A stretch of DNA of 64,000 nucleotides from Plantago ovata (Eukaryota > Streptophyta > Magnoliopsida > Lamiales > Plantaginaceae). Made by a program: the position numbers and the translations under genes. The stretch lies in the NCBI GenBank assembly GCA_028274465.1, contig CM051455.1, positions 137,302,096 through 137,366,095 of the forward strand. Direction: 5' to 3'. The notes beneath the pieces were generated by a model, which saw only the letters and a program-made list of their open reading frames with translations, was not told where the DNA came from and made no database searches. Of this stretch, positions 1 to 10,862 are shown piece after piece. Position 1 is the stretch's first letter; each line of letters opens with the position of its first letter.

Positions 1-398
1 TTACTTTTTACTAATTAAAGTTGCCAAACTCCTTAATTATGGCAATTGTTTATAATTTTCAAACTTTCAAGCATATGTGGCATTTTAATACTCTTACTTG
101 GCAAAATGCCATTTTTTTGTACATAATTACTCCGGAAGTGGATATAACAATGAAAATATGAAATGGGTCACTAAAATACTTATGAACATCCACTTGCAGC
201 ATGTTAAAAAGCAACCATTAAGTAAAATCGAAGAATATATTGCCAAACGTCTATGCTCATCAGGTGCTTTTCTATTTTGCAATGTTCTTCAGTTTATCAT
301 AAGTGAGCTCCAATTCTTTAAACATTGAAAGCAAGAAAAAAAGTAATGACAATGTATCGTATAAATTGTTTTCTTTTTAAGAAACAATTAACCATTAG
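1..398. other. AT-rich intergenic DNA, no gene seen
   Basis: No reading frame here shows a recognisable domain and no clear splice pattern is visible. The stretch ends with the 8-bp target duplication (391-398) of the element that follows. Confidence 0.5.
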
Positions 399-1120
399 CA
401 GGGGCGAAGCCAGGAATTTAGCTTACCCCGTGCTAATTTAGATGCCTTAAATTTTCAACTTACTTACGATCACGGTTTAAGCCGCTTTAGCGATTGAAGC
501 GCTTTTAGTGCGTTTTATGTCACTTTTAGTATAATTAGTTTACATTCAATGTTTCGCTAAAACCATACTACCAATGGAACAACTAAATTTGTACCCAGAT
601 TCCGTTTTTTCAAACTTTTATCTATCTTTATTCGTTGATATTATGAAATTTTCTTTATCCGAAAAAGAAGAAGAAAAAGAAATCTTTTTAGTTGAACCAC
701 GATCTATAAATTCGAGAAAAAACATCTTAATAAAATGAGTTCACTTTATCATAAAAATTAAGAAGAAGAAATTAGTGAGAACTCCTGATATCCTAATCCA
801 AAATTTGTTTTGAGAAGAGTTGAAGAACTAATTAAGATGAATCACTAGCTCTACACCTCTAAGATAAAAAAAGATAATTCTAAATTTATACTAACATTTG
901 AGAGTACTCCAAATATGGCCGGCAAATCATATTATTAATTAATACTACCATCTAACCCATCATATTAGACTTACTATTAGTCTTGTACAATCAGTTTAAT
1001 ATTATGGACCTGTGCTAAATTAGCCGAAACGAAATGTGCGCTATACTTTTTTTTTTCTTTTACATTTTTTTTTATCCAACCTGTGCTGCAGCTCAGGTTA
1101 GATTACTACCTTCGCCCCTG
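399..1120. mobile_element. Non-autonomous hAT-like DNA transposon, 722 bp
   Basis: The element starts with CAGGGGCGAAG (399-409) and ends with the exact reverse complement, CTTCGCCCCTG (1110-1120). It is flanked on both sides by the same 8 bases, accattag (391-398 and 1121-1128). Terminal inverted repeats starting CAGGGG together with 8-bp target duplications are the signature of the hAT superfamily. No transposase frame is present, so it would depend on an enzyme supplied elsewhere. The perfect target duplication suggests a fairly recent insertion. Confidence 0.85.
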
Positions 1121-1213
1121 ACCATTAGGGTACACTAACCACCACAAAAAAAATACCATGCAACATAATTATAATTGGCAAATAAGAATATATGGTTAAA
1201 ATAAAACACAATA

Positions 1214-1422
1214 CAGGCAGGTCACGGGTTCGATACCCTGTCTGCCCTTATTTCCGAAATTTACCAATGAGGTCTAGCTCAATTGAATAGACTGAGGTGT
1301 CATGACACTAGAGGTCATAGGTTCAATTCTCGTCAAGTGCGGGATTATTTATAATTTATTACTAGCTTTGTAATGCTATTTATGAAATTGTAATGGTTCG
1401 ATTATTAAAAAAAAAACAAAAA
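1214..1422 (+). mobile_element. tRNA-derived SINE
   Basis: A pol III A box (tagctcaattg, 1275-1285) and B box (gttcaattc, 1321-1329) both fit the consensus and are about 45 nt apart, as in tRNA genes. They are followed by an A-rich tail (about 1407-1430). The cloverleaf is not intact, so this is not a working tRNA. An 11-bp direct repeat, aaaacacaata, flanks 1214-1422 (1203-1213 and 1423-1433) and could be the target duplication, though it is A-rich. A second B-box-like motif (gggttcgatacc, within 1225-1240) precedes the A box, so the unit may be a fusion of two tRNA-like heads. Confidence 0.55.
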
Positions 1423-1433
1423 AAAACACAATA

Positions 1434-1839
1434 ATAGAACTGTTATGACTTATGACCATTATAATTTAAATTTATACCCGTCAATCGGATCGACCATCAA
1501 CATCGGTGCTTGAATGATGAATCTTGATAATTTGTGTGGGATAAATTGATATGATCGATCATCAACATTGATTTGGCTTGGTTGTGCGTGTGGGCTAGGA
1601 TAAACAATAAGTTGATGGATCGATAATTTTATCGGAGAAAGAAGTAAACTACTAAAGCGAGCCGGATTGAGAGTAAAGAACCTCGACAGTAGCAAGCTAA
1701 ACATTAAAATTTCGAAAAAAAGGAGAAATTGACACAGGCTTGAAGTATGACGTGTATATTCTTGATGCTTATAAGTAAACATGTCAAACGAAATGTTCGG
1801 TTCGGATTTGGATAGAGAGTGTTCCGATCGTATAAGTAG
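1434..1839. other. Intergenic DNA, no gene seen
   Basis: An open frame of about 107 codons on the minus strand has no recognisable domain and no supporting context. It is treated as chance. Confidence 0.4.
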
Positions 1840-1841
1840 TA

Positions 1842-2071
1842 CTCCTTCCGTTCCAAATCAATTTTCTAACTTGACTTGTTTTCGAGTTTACCCGTAAATT
1901 ACTACTACTATATTACACATGATTTGCATATGATAGATTTATATTAAAAAATATACTCGATTTTCTTCCATAATGTAATTTTATTATATTTTATTATTGT
2001 GTAATGTAGGGTATTTTTCATTTAAAGTTAAAAAAAATCCGCTTAAAAATTTTGATTTGAAACAGATGGAG
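1842..2071. mobile_element. Stowaway-type MITE
   Basis: The 5' end CTCCTTCCGTTCCAAATCAA is matched in reverse complement by the 3' end (ctccatctgtttcaaatcaa when inverted). The element lies between TA dinucleotides (1840-1841, 2072-2073). CTCC-type inverted ends with a TA target are typical of plant Stowaway/Tc1-mariner MITEs. It has no coding capacity. Confidence 0.8.
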
Positions 2072-2073
2072 TA

Positions 2074-2566
2074 TTAAATAAGTAAATTTGTACTAATTTA
2101 CTACTAAAAAGTTAATATTGAACCATCACTTATTTTAGGGTGGATGAAAAATCACAAGCTATATAAAAATGAAAATGTACCAAGTGCATATAAAATAGAA
2201 GAACGGTACGTTAGAGTGAAAAGCTTAAAAATAATTTTATGTTGTTCATTCCAATGCATGGTTAGAATTAAATCAGCTCAATTTTCTTTGAATGGAGTTG
2301 TAGAATACAGAATTGAAAAGAGGAGAGAGAGACGATTGTGAATTTTGAGGAGATAGGCGTGATACATTTCTGTCTTGGCCGGGTATGTGACTAATGTGAT
2401 TAAAAACTTAAAAGCCTTGGTTCAGAATTAGGTATGGAGTAAAATTAAAATAAAGCTAAAATTTATTAAAATGACACATAGGATTGGATTAGCTTTGGAT
2501 GAAATAACTGAATGCTATTGGCCATTGAATGTACATATAGGAATGGAGGACTCTTCTTTCATATAA
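2074..2566. other. Intergenic DNA, no gene seen
   Basis: AT-rich sequence without a recognisable gene. It ends at the host A that borders the Helitron-like terminus at 2567. Confidence 0.4.
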
Positions 2567-2600
2567 CTAGTTCACGACCCGTTGAAAATCGACGGGTATA
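2567..2600 (-). mobile_element. Probable Helitron 3' terminus (minus strand)
   Basis: On the minus strand this reads as a hairpin followed by a short spacer and CTAG, with T as the next host base. The stem is 2577-2585 paired with 2589-2597, with a 3-nt loop. A hairpin upstream of CTRR inserted 5' to T is the diagnostic 3' end of Helitrons. The body would extend to the right of 2567. The other end, TC on the minus strand, was not located. Confidence 0.55.
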
Positions 2601-2825
2601 TAAGATTTTCATACATGATAAATGAGAATATCTAATTAAAATAAATATATAAGTATAGTATTTTCATCATTTTAAGAAATTTTTATTTATTCTGTATTGT
2701 TCTACATAACACAGAATGTGAAGTTAAAAGGAACGGTAGGGTATTTCTTTCCTTGACATACATGCATGCCATTTACCAACTCACTATAGTGCCACATACT
2801 CAATGTCACATGGTACAGTTAGTTA

Positions 2826-4035
2826 ACAAATTCAATCCCCCGGGACACATATTGAAGTAAGCTATATATCACACATTCATCCCCGTGGTGCTCCTAGCGT
2901 AATAGATTCAAATTTAAAAGGTATAGAATGTAAATTCGATCCCCATGAAAAAAGAGGCTCAAACTTAAAAGGTATAAATTTTAAATTTGTTCCATGTGGG
3001 GTACCAAGCAAAATGACCTCAAACTCAAAAATTATGGATTGCGAAGTCGCTCCCCGTGGGGGCACCAATCGCAATATAATGGCCTCAAACTCAAAATTCA
3101 TATATTACAACTTTGCTCCCCATGGGACACCTAACATAATGAGCTCAAATTCAAAAGCCATTAATTAGAAATTTGCTCCTTGTGGAACATCTAGCGCAAT
3201 AGAATCAGACTTGTAATGCATACTCGAACTTATAATTAATAGGGTCTTGCATAAAGTTTAAGGAGACTATATTACTCCATTATTAATGCCCTTGCTTTTA
3301 TGAAAATTCATGAGAGAAATAATGATAAACAAATCAATGACTCTAATTTTATGACAATTAATGAGCAAAATAAATACTATTAAAAAATGAATAGATGGCA
3401 GGATAGAAGGGAGTATATCGTAAACTCTCTCCCTATGGTGGTACCGAGTGTTGTAGACTAAAATTCAATATGCATAGATCATAAATTTGCTCTTCTGGAG
3501 CATGTTCCGTATATTTCCGCTGTAATTGTTGTTTGGGCATTTCTTATGCTCGTGTTTTTTAATAAAAAAAAATTAGTCGTTTCAAAAAAATTGCTCTTCC
3601 CAAGGGACCTTGCGCAATATACTCAAATTGAGAAATGCATAGATCATAAATTCACTCTCTCATGAGGAACCTAAATCAATCGGCTCAAATCCGGAATGCG
3701 TGGATTCCAGGTGGGTGTGACCGCATGAGCCAAATGGCTCTAATACCAGGTACCGACCGCGTGAGCCAGATGGCTCTGATACCATGATGGAATTTTAACT
3801 CCCAAAAGTTTAAGTTCATGTAGAGAAATGAATCTAGTCATTTATATAATTCTCCAACAACTTCCCGTGGGAAATCTAATGCAATAATGTCAAACACATA
3901 TGACATATATCACAAATTCGTATTGGTAGTCACCTAGTGCAATATTCTCATATTTAGGAAACATAAATTATTCTCTCTTCATAGTGCAATAGTCTCAAAT
4001 TCGGCAGGAATGAATTATAAATTATCATAGGGCTC
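2826..4035. repeat. Decayed minisatellite, ~60-bp monomers
   Basis: A motif of the form gctccccgtggggcacctagcg, then caat and ctcaaa, recurs with a spacing of 50-66 bp at about 2880, 2940, 2990, 3050, 3117 and 3178. It recurs again at about 3430, 3590, 3650, 3860, 3930 and 3980. Monomers differ by many substitutions. The array is split by other material at about 3240-3420 and 3700-3840. Its position beside the Helitron-like end at 2567 suggests it may be internal repeat material of that element. Confidence 0.65.
3510..3590 (+). mobile_element. 5'-truncated LINE 3' tail
   Basis: The segment ends tagtcgtttcaaaaaaa, preceded by an A-rich aataaa run and tatttcttatgctc-like sequence. The same 3' end is present on the minus strand at 11201-11340 and in the 31-bp insertion at 61495, so it represents one LINE family. 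It lies between two minisatellite monomers, so a target duplication cannot be told apart from the monomer repeat. Confidence 0.45.
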
Positions 4036-4682
4036 CCATGAACTTGTGAACTTCTGATATAGAGGATGTTTTACTAATCTCTTCCAATCTAGCTTGCATT
4101 TAATTCTTTATTCTTAATACATAAATCTTAGTCTGTTGTAAAAAAAGTACTACAAATAAAAGCTATTTATTGGATGAAGGGAGTATAGGCAATAGGCACG
4201 ATTTATATTACCGTTTTTCCAAGTTCTTACACTTCAACTTCAATTCATTCTATTAATACAAATTAAAAGTTGGAGAAATGTAATAGGAAGTTTCAAGCTT
4301 GTTTCGCTCTAAACCTAGAGAACTTGAATTACATGTTTCAAAACATAAAAGGAAAAGAAATTAAAGAGAGTCTGTTTTTTGTGCCACACATGAAAGCTGA
4401 AGTTTTAGTAATTAATCTCATTTACCTAAATCTTTTTAAAATAGCCAAAGTTTAAAGAAACCATAAGAGCATATCATCCATGGGAGATTTGTGTCAGGAA
4501 ACCCAATAGAATAAACGCATATAATTGACTGCATAAATGTAAAGAATCGGTGGGCGTAACTCGATGCATAAGAATTATATTTTACAACAGATTATATTTA
4601 TAATAATAAAAAGAAAAAACATAAGTATAGTATTTTCAAGTCTATAATTATTAATTTACTGACATATTGTGCTATATATATA
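4036..4682. other. Intergenic DNA with a MITE end
   Basis: The piece tggatgaagggagtata at about 4174-4190 looks like one end of a degraded Stowaway MITE. No gene is recognised in the rest. Confidence 0.35.
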
Positions 4683-5104
4683 GCTAAAGTCTAGGGAGAG
4701 GACGGCCTTTCCTAAAACGATGGAAAGGGCTGGTTTTGTGATTCAATCAGTGGTTTTGGTCAAAATCTCGCTCAACCATAAACCGGCTGGTTTATTTTAA
4801 AAAACTCGGTTCACCTTGTGATATAAAAGTAAGTGAACAGACACAAAACACATAGTAAAACGTTTTTTGTGTGTGTTCGTTCTCTAAGATCGATTTTCCC
4901 CCAATTCTCCTTCTTCTCTGATATTCGATCGATCTATCTACTACATAATTTGTTGTTCTCTGTGATTTAATCGATCGATCTATCCATTCGTGTTGTTATT
5001 CTCCTTTGTCTGAATCGTTTTTTCCTTTTTTCAAAGATCTAGGGTTTGAATTTCATATCTTCTCAGATCTGATTTCAAATATCTAGGGTTTTTGGTGATT
5101 GAAC

Positions 5105-6499
5105 ATGGCGAAGAGGAAGGTTTCTTCCGATGTTTCCGATCCACCTGCAACGAAGAGGACGTATGTAAGGAAAGCTGCTTCCAGTAAGGGTATGTCTCCG
5201 ATTTCATACATATGTTGGTTTTTTTTTTTTTTTTTAATGGATTTAGTGCATGTGGTGGTTGTTTGTATGGTGTTTGTTTGTGTTGTTTTTGTGGTATGCT
5301 TATTAGTATGCTTTGTTTCTGTTTTTTAAAATTGTTTTGTATTAGTACTGTGTTTCTGTATGCTTATATCGGAATTTGGTGTGGTTTTAAATGTCTTTTG
5401 GTATGCTTATAGTTGTTGTGTTATTCTACTTCTGCTTTTTGTATATATAGTGCTCGAGTTTCTCTGGTATGGTTATGAATGATGTTGGTGTGGTTTTAAG
5501 TGTTATTGGTGTGGTTCTAAGGTTTATTAGTTTTGTCTATTTGGTGTGCTTCTAAGTTTTTTTGGTGTGCTTATAAGGTTTTGTTGTGTTGTCTTTTGGC
5601 TTAGCTATAAGTGTTGTTGGTGTGGTATAAAAGTTGTGTTGTGTGTGTTTTCAAGTTATGTTGGTATGCTTTAAGTGCAGTATGTGTTCTTTATAAATGA
5701 ATTTTTGATGTTGTTATATTTTGTTGCTTTATGTTGCTATTTTAAGGGTTTTGGTGTGGTTGTAGTTTTTTTTGGTGTTGCAATATAATTTTATGTTGGT
5801 GTTTTTGTTTTCTTTTTTTGTAGCAGCTTCTCAGAGTCTTGAAACTGCTCCCACACATACTGATGTTATAGGCAGCGAATCAACTGAAGCCTTTGCTTCA
5901 ACAAACACACAGTTTGTTGGGAGCACAAGTACTGGTACCGGTGGCACTCAGGTGCTTGGGACAGGGGGTACTCAAGTTGTTGGGATAGGGTCTATGCAGG
6001 TGGTTGGTGTAGTTTAAGTGTTCTTTGGTGTGGTATAAAAGTTGTTTGGTGTGTTTTTAAGGGAGTTTGGTATGCTTGTGAGTGTATCAGGTGTGCTTAT
6101 AAATGAGTTTTTGGAATTGCTCTATGGGTGATTTTGTTGTTGTTTGTTTAAGGGCTCTTGGTGTGGTTGTAATTGTTTTTTTGTGTGGTATTAATTTGAT
6201 GTTGATGCTATTGGCAATGAATCAAGTGAAGCCTTTGCTTTAAGAAATCAAAGGTAGTTCTTGTGAATCAACTGAATGAGAAAGAGCATGTGAATGTCAA
6301 AAAGAAGAGGGAGAAAGTTCCTGCGAAGGCCACGAAGAAGTTTGTGAAGAAATCAAAGGTAGTTCCTATTGTTCGGAGAGAGTTAAGATCAAAGGCCAAG
6401 GTTGATGCCTCTATTGCTGTCTCTGTCAGAGAAGATGGTGAAGAACCGGACGTAATTGACAATTTACTTGAAACATTGAATATCACGATTAAGGATTGA
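5105..6499 (+). CDS. Element-borne Lys-rich protein, unrecognised, spliced
   Basis: Exon 1 starts at ATG 5105 (MAKRKVSSD..) and ends at 5189 before GTATGT. Exon 2 starts at 5824 after a T-rich tract and tag, and the reading phase is kept (..SSK-AASQS..). A third open segment (about 6260-6499) has runs of Lys/Arg (VKKKREKV, KKFVKKSK) and an acidic C-terminus ending ..NITIKD, then a stop. The splice between exons 2 and 3 is not certain. The N-terminus looks like a nuclear, AT-hook-like basic region, but no family is recognised. It lies inside the MULE and points towards the FAR1-like remnant, so it may be the element's second gene. The frames between the exons are intron sequence rich in the ggtgtggtt motif. 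Confidence 0.4.
5240..6170 (+). repeat. Dispersed GGTGTGGTTTTAAG motif array (left arm)
   Basis: Variants of ttggtgtggttttaag or ttggtatgcttataag recur at least ten times (for example near 5380, 5490, 5510, 5545, 5565, 5615, 5655, 6027, 6045 and 6090), mostly 15-40 bp apart, within the introns. The inverse motif fills 7080-8700. Confidence 0.6.
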
Positions 6500-7079
6500 C
6501 GTTAATTTGTGATTAAGAGTTTCTAGTTTCGTATTGTTTTTTTTTTATTTTATTTTATTTTATTTTTTTTTGTTTTGGTCTGTGATTTGTACTTGGGAGA
6601 AAATTGTCATTGTGGTTTAATATAATACTATTGTATGTTCTGGTTATTGTTTTTAAACAATGATGCTATGGTTTTAAGGGTATACATTATAGTTTTAACA
6701 CGTCTTGTTATGGTTTTAGTATACAAGATGCATGCTCCGACTGTTGATATCATGTCGCAGCTAGTATTGTTTCAGATTCTAAAGAACCGAGCAAAATTGA
6801 ACAAGTGATTGAGAAAGTGCAAGTTAAGGTAAGAACCGGCAAGATTTCGAAGAAGTAGGGGTGTGTAATGTGTTTTGGCTGGACAAAGTGTGCATGTTGG
6901 ATGTTATTTTGGAGTACTGTATGATTTGAACAATTAGTGCTTTTAAGATAATTAGTTTGTGTATGTTTTTAAGTGGAATTAATATGCAACCATTGTATGT
7001 TTCTTATTTGTTTAGTTTTAATGAAGTTTACTTTGTCCATTAAGATCTTAACTTGAGCTCTTAGAACGATAATAGTGGG

Positions 7080-8700
7080 TACTTAAACCACAACTTGGAT
7101 ACTTAAAACCACATCAAGGGTACTTATAGCCACACCAACTGCTACATGAAATATATAAGACCAATGCGAACTAGTGTAAAATTGAATAATTCTAACATGT
7201 CAGGACTGAAACATTCAGTCAATTGAAGTTTTTAAAACTAGTATTATCAAAGCAACAAAATTACAACAAGCGCTGATGTGGTGTTTCTGATGAAAATTGA
7301 ATCTGAGTCTTCGAAATTGGCTTCTTGCAAGTAAACTTGTCCGTGATCTTTGAAGCACCAAATGTGGTGTTACAACCATATGAAGTTGTATTTGGTGTTC
7401 AGGCGTTGTATGTGGTGTCAAATATTACTACATTCCGAAATGACTTGTAGTTATCCTTCATCATTCCATCTCTCTAGAAAATAGCAGTCAGTCTGGCATC
7501 TTCACCATACATGTAGCGGTGGTAAAAGTCTGGATCTTCATCCTTTTGTTTCTGAGAAAAAAAATGCTTTGCTTTAATTTTTTTTTTCATTTTACTGCTT
7601 AAAACATACATGATCTATTAAAACCACAATAGTATACCTAAACAAACATACAATTGACGGACGAAATATTAACTGACATTACTAAAATCCATAGCATCAA
7701 AACTTCAAACTACAACAACATGCCTTAAAACCATAAGTGGATGCACTAAAATCATAACAATATGACTCAAAAGTTTGACAAGTGACAACCACAATAAATC
7801 AAATATTTACTCCTAAAACCACAACATCATGCCTAAAAACAATAATATCATGAGGATGTTGAAATTACCTGCACTTTATTCATCAGTATGAGTATAATAC
7901 GAGGTCTTAAAATGATAACATGTTCTCTTAGAAGTATAATTATAATAAATGTTTTTAAACCAATTACAAACTAGTCGTCAATTGTAAACAAACTGTAAGA
8001 CCAGTTCTTAAAACCACAACAGTTGTACTTTAAACTATAATAGGTGGCCTTCAAACTCTAATTTGGACAAACATAAACCAATAGTTTTCAAAAGCATTAC
8101 GAATGGTCTTGATAGTGTAATAGAGCAACACGAGATTTTAGAATAATAACATGCTGAATAAGTAAAATACTATAACAATGTTGCTTAAAACCAAGACACG
8201 GCATATAAAAAAAGCATAACATGACGATAAATATTCATAACATGTTGAATAAGGTAAAATACAATAACAACGTTGCTAGAATCATAACATGTTCCCTAAT
8301 GCGAACCTCTAAAGTCTAAACGTGTTGTGTAAAATCATAACAACAGAACATGAAATCATAACCAGAAGAGCTTAAAACCGTAACTTATACGCTAGCTAGA
8401 ACTGTAACAATCAGACTACCGTAGAAACTGCAATTAACCATAACAACCACTCTTAAAAACTACAATATGCTGATTAAAACAATTACACTGCGCGATTCAA
8501 TGAATAAATGCAAAAACATAGTAGACAAACAAAAAAAGCAACAAAGAGGCTTTAAAACAACGTCGATTAAAACCATAACACGCCATTTGAAAACCTCAAC
8601 CTTAAAACCGCAATGTATGTTCTTAAAACCATAACACCACGTCATTCAATGAGAAAATGCAGAAATGTATTTTAGAAACTTAAAACCACACCGAAAAGGC
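7080..8700 (-). repeat. Dispersed CTTAAAACCACACC motif array (right arm)
   Basis: The reverse complement of the left-arm motif (taaaaccacaacat, taaaaccataaca and similar) recurs dozens of times across this 1.6-kb stretch. It interrupts the FAR1-like remnant's gene. Together with the left array it makes the element a large, loose inverted repeat. Confidence 0.6.
7340..7551 (-). pseudogene. FAR1/FRS-type MULE transposase remnant
   Basis: After a good acceptor (ttttctcag at 7552), the minus strand reads KDEDPDFYHRYMYGEDARL, then TAIF and a stop, followed in the same frame by RDGMMKDNYKSF and VVIFDTTYNA, then another stop. This matches the start of the MULE transposase domain in FAR1/FHY3/FRS proteins. 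There, a DP.FFY...DE.GRL..VFW segment leads to a D[V/I]..FDTTY motif carrying the first catalytic Asp. A stop stands where the conserved Trp of VFW is expected (TGG to TAG), and a second stop follows DTTY. No downstream catalytic residues are seen, so this copy is dead. Confidence 0.6.
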
Positions 8701-8713
8701 TTAAAAGTACTTA

Positions 8714-8762
8714 CGAATATACTGAATTGTTGCTGAAGCTGAATTTCTCCAATTTCTTCCAT
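8714..8762 (-). CDS. Candidate 5' exon of the FAR1-like gene
   Basis: On the minus strand ATG at 8762 opens MEEIGEIQLQQQFSIF and ends at 8714 directly before the donor GTAAGTAC. Acidic, Gln-rich leaders are common in FAR1-like transposases. Upstream, at about 9043, another ATG (MDTNQ) ends at a GTAAAA donor and could be an alternative leader exon. Both belong to the MULE and precede the remnant at 7340-7551. Confidence 0.35.
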
Positions 8763-9354
8763 ATCAGATGAGCATTATTCTGATTTTGTTGTTTTGTGTA
8801 TTGAATCAACTGAATCTCCAAGTTTCATCAACAAATATGAACACAAAACTTTCGAAAATCAGAAAAACAGATCTGAATCCATAAAAAAAAAACACAAAAA
8901 CACGATAAATTCTGAAATTACGCATAGAGAAGAGAAGATCGATGTTGATTCAATGAAAACGCACAAACAGAGATTGAATTCTCAGATTTAGGAGGTAGAA
9001 ACGAAGCTTTTGGTGTGGTTTTTTACCTGATTTGTGTCCATTGAAGCTGGATTCATTGAGATATGATGGATTTGCGTCTGGAAGTTGAGATTCCGGTGAG
9101 ATTCCGACGAGAATCCGGTGAGCAGGATCGATTTGGGGAGAGATTTTCCCGTGAAACACGCAGTCACACCGTTTGTGTGTGTTTCTGTATGTTTTGGGAT
9201 TCTGCGTTATTTAGGTGCTATTTATAGGGCCGAGTTTTTTCATTTTCTGGTCAAATCGGTTCCTGGTTTTGGAAGGTGGTTTTTTGGCTAAAAACCAGTC
9301 CTTTCCTAGATGGTAGGAAAGATCTGCCTTTTACTATACTTACTCATATATATA

Positions 9355-9899
9355 ACACATGAATGTGCATTAAAGATGATGATATGTTGTTTTGCTATGA
9401 CATATAAGAGTCTGCCATTTACCAAACCGCTCAAACTTATCATGCCCTTAGTAGTAACCTACTTCCTAAATTTTCATCATAGAGTTTTATTAAATATTGT
9501 AGTATTATAGTTTACCATAATCTATAGTTAAAATTGAAAACTGTTGACCCTAAAAAAGCCAACATGTGATAATTGCTTTAGGATGAAAGGGGTAGTTAAA
9601 TTTTAATAAGTTTAATGTTAAGAAGTACCGAATTTGAATATAATGATAAATGAAATTAATAAATGGCCGGAGTAGCTGTCTAGTTGCACTACTAACTAAC
9701 AGGTGAGCTCCCCCTGTAATTTTAAAATCTTTGGAATGCAAAAAACCGAATCAAAATGGGTTTTGTACCCTTGAACACAAATTGACTCGTCCTAAACACA
9801 ACTTCAAAAACTCGGGACTAACTCGTCTTTGGGCCAATTTTATTTAAAATTTAAATATTAAAAGGGAATATGTTTTCCATGTAAAAGCCCTATACAGTA
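9355..9899. other. Intergenic DNA, no gene seen
   Basis: AT-rich sequence between the MULE and the second Helitron-like end. No domain-bearing frame is seen. Confidence 0.4.
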
Positions 9900-9930
9900 C
9901 TAGGAATCGCGTCACACGCTACGCGTGTGA
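9900..9930 (-). mobile_element. Probable Helitron 3' terminus (minus strand)
   Basis: The minus strand reads tcacacgc-gta-gcgtgtga, a perfect 8-bp stem (9912-9919 with 9923-9930). It is followed by a spacer and CCTAG, and T is the next host base. This is a textbook Helitron 3' end. The element would extend rightwards, possibly to about 12.07 kb, where repeated sequence ends. Confidence 0.65.
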
Positions 9931-10386
9931 AACGTAATCTTGTAAAACATTATTGTTTTACTAAATAATATATTGAAATGAATGGAGTAAATATATATTC
10001 TTCACATAATGACTTCAAACTTAACATAAATGGTGTCCTATAAATGTATATAGTTTTTGTAGTTATGCAATTAATGATTTTGAATTGAACTATATTAGAC
10101 ATACGAAAAGTATTTTTCCGATGAGTTAAGAACCATTAGATACATCTCTAGACTTTAAAAACATTCAACTTCAAAATTTGCAATGCATCTTTCGCATGTT
10201 AATTGGTGTTCTTCATCAGTTGAATATATTGTCATGTGTGTCATTATCTCTTGCCATTTTTATTTCGTCGATGTCTTTTGTTATGTTTATGCCGCAATAT
10301 GGACGATATTCAATTTCAAGTGGCCTAGCTAGTATCCTCAGGTTCTCTATCATCAGAGCTAAATTGAAGTTTTGGTAAATAAAATA

Positions 10387-10645
10387 CTTCCTTCGTCCAA
10401 TAACAAGTGTAACATTTGGTTTTATTGACTTTTTCGAGGATTAGTTTGACCTCAAAATTAATTGTAAATCATTCAAGTAAGTAAAATAATTAAAAAATTA
10501 TATTATGAAAACATAAACATTCTAGTTTCATAATATGAGGTTTTTGATTATTTTTATTGTATGATTTAAGAATAATTTAAGGTCAAAATGACCATCGAAA
10601 AAGTCAACAAAATCAAGTGTTACATTTATTATTGGACGGTAGAAG
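10387..10645. mobile_element. Stowaway-type MITE inside the Helitron-like region
   Basis: The ends are inverted copies: CTTCCTTCGTCCAATAA at the left and its near complement at the right, extending inwards over about 60 bp (tgtaacatttg..ttgactttttcga). TA dinucleotides flank both ends (10385-10386, 10646-10647). Confidence 0.8.
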
Positions 10646-10862
10646 TATGTCTTTTTTTATAAGAATATATTATGGTTATTTTTAAATTAAGTATAATACA
10701 CCATACAACTTTATGTTAAAAAAATAAAAATTTAAGAAGAGAATAAATAAAACAGAAAAAAATTACGTCAATAAGATTCGAACCCAACACCTTCAACTAA
10801 AATAATGACACAAATAATAGAGAAAAATCACGCCAACAGGATTCGAACCCTACACCTTATAA

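Larger units (their letters stand above)
4683..9345. mobile_element. FAR1-type Mutator-like element, defective
   Basis: The two ends are imperfect inverted repeats: about 21 of 30 positions match over the first 30 bases, including cttTCCTA and GGAAAGG.CTGGTTTT blocks. They are flanked by a 9-bp direct repeat, atatatata (4674-4682 and 9346-9354). That is the size expected for Mutator, although the sequence is low-complexity. Inside are a plus-strand Lys-rich gene (5105-6499) and minus-strand exons with a FAR1-like transposase remnant (7340-7551, 8714-8762), so two genes face each other. The non-coding parts are filled with a short motif, ggtgtggttttaag, on the plus strand in the left half and in reverse complement in the right half. 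Confidence 0.7.

Noticed and set aside
1268..1350. tRNA gene
   Set aside because: A and B boxes are good, but the acceptor stem does not pair and a poly-A tail follows, so it is a SINE.
1459..1782. 107-aa minus-strand frame
   Set aside because: Its composition fits random AT-rich sequence and it has no recognisable feature.
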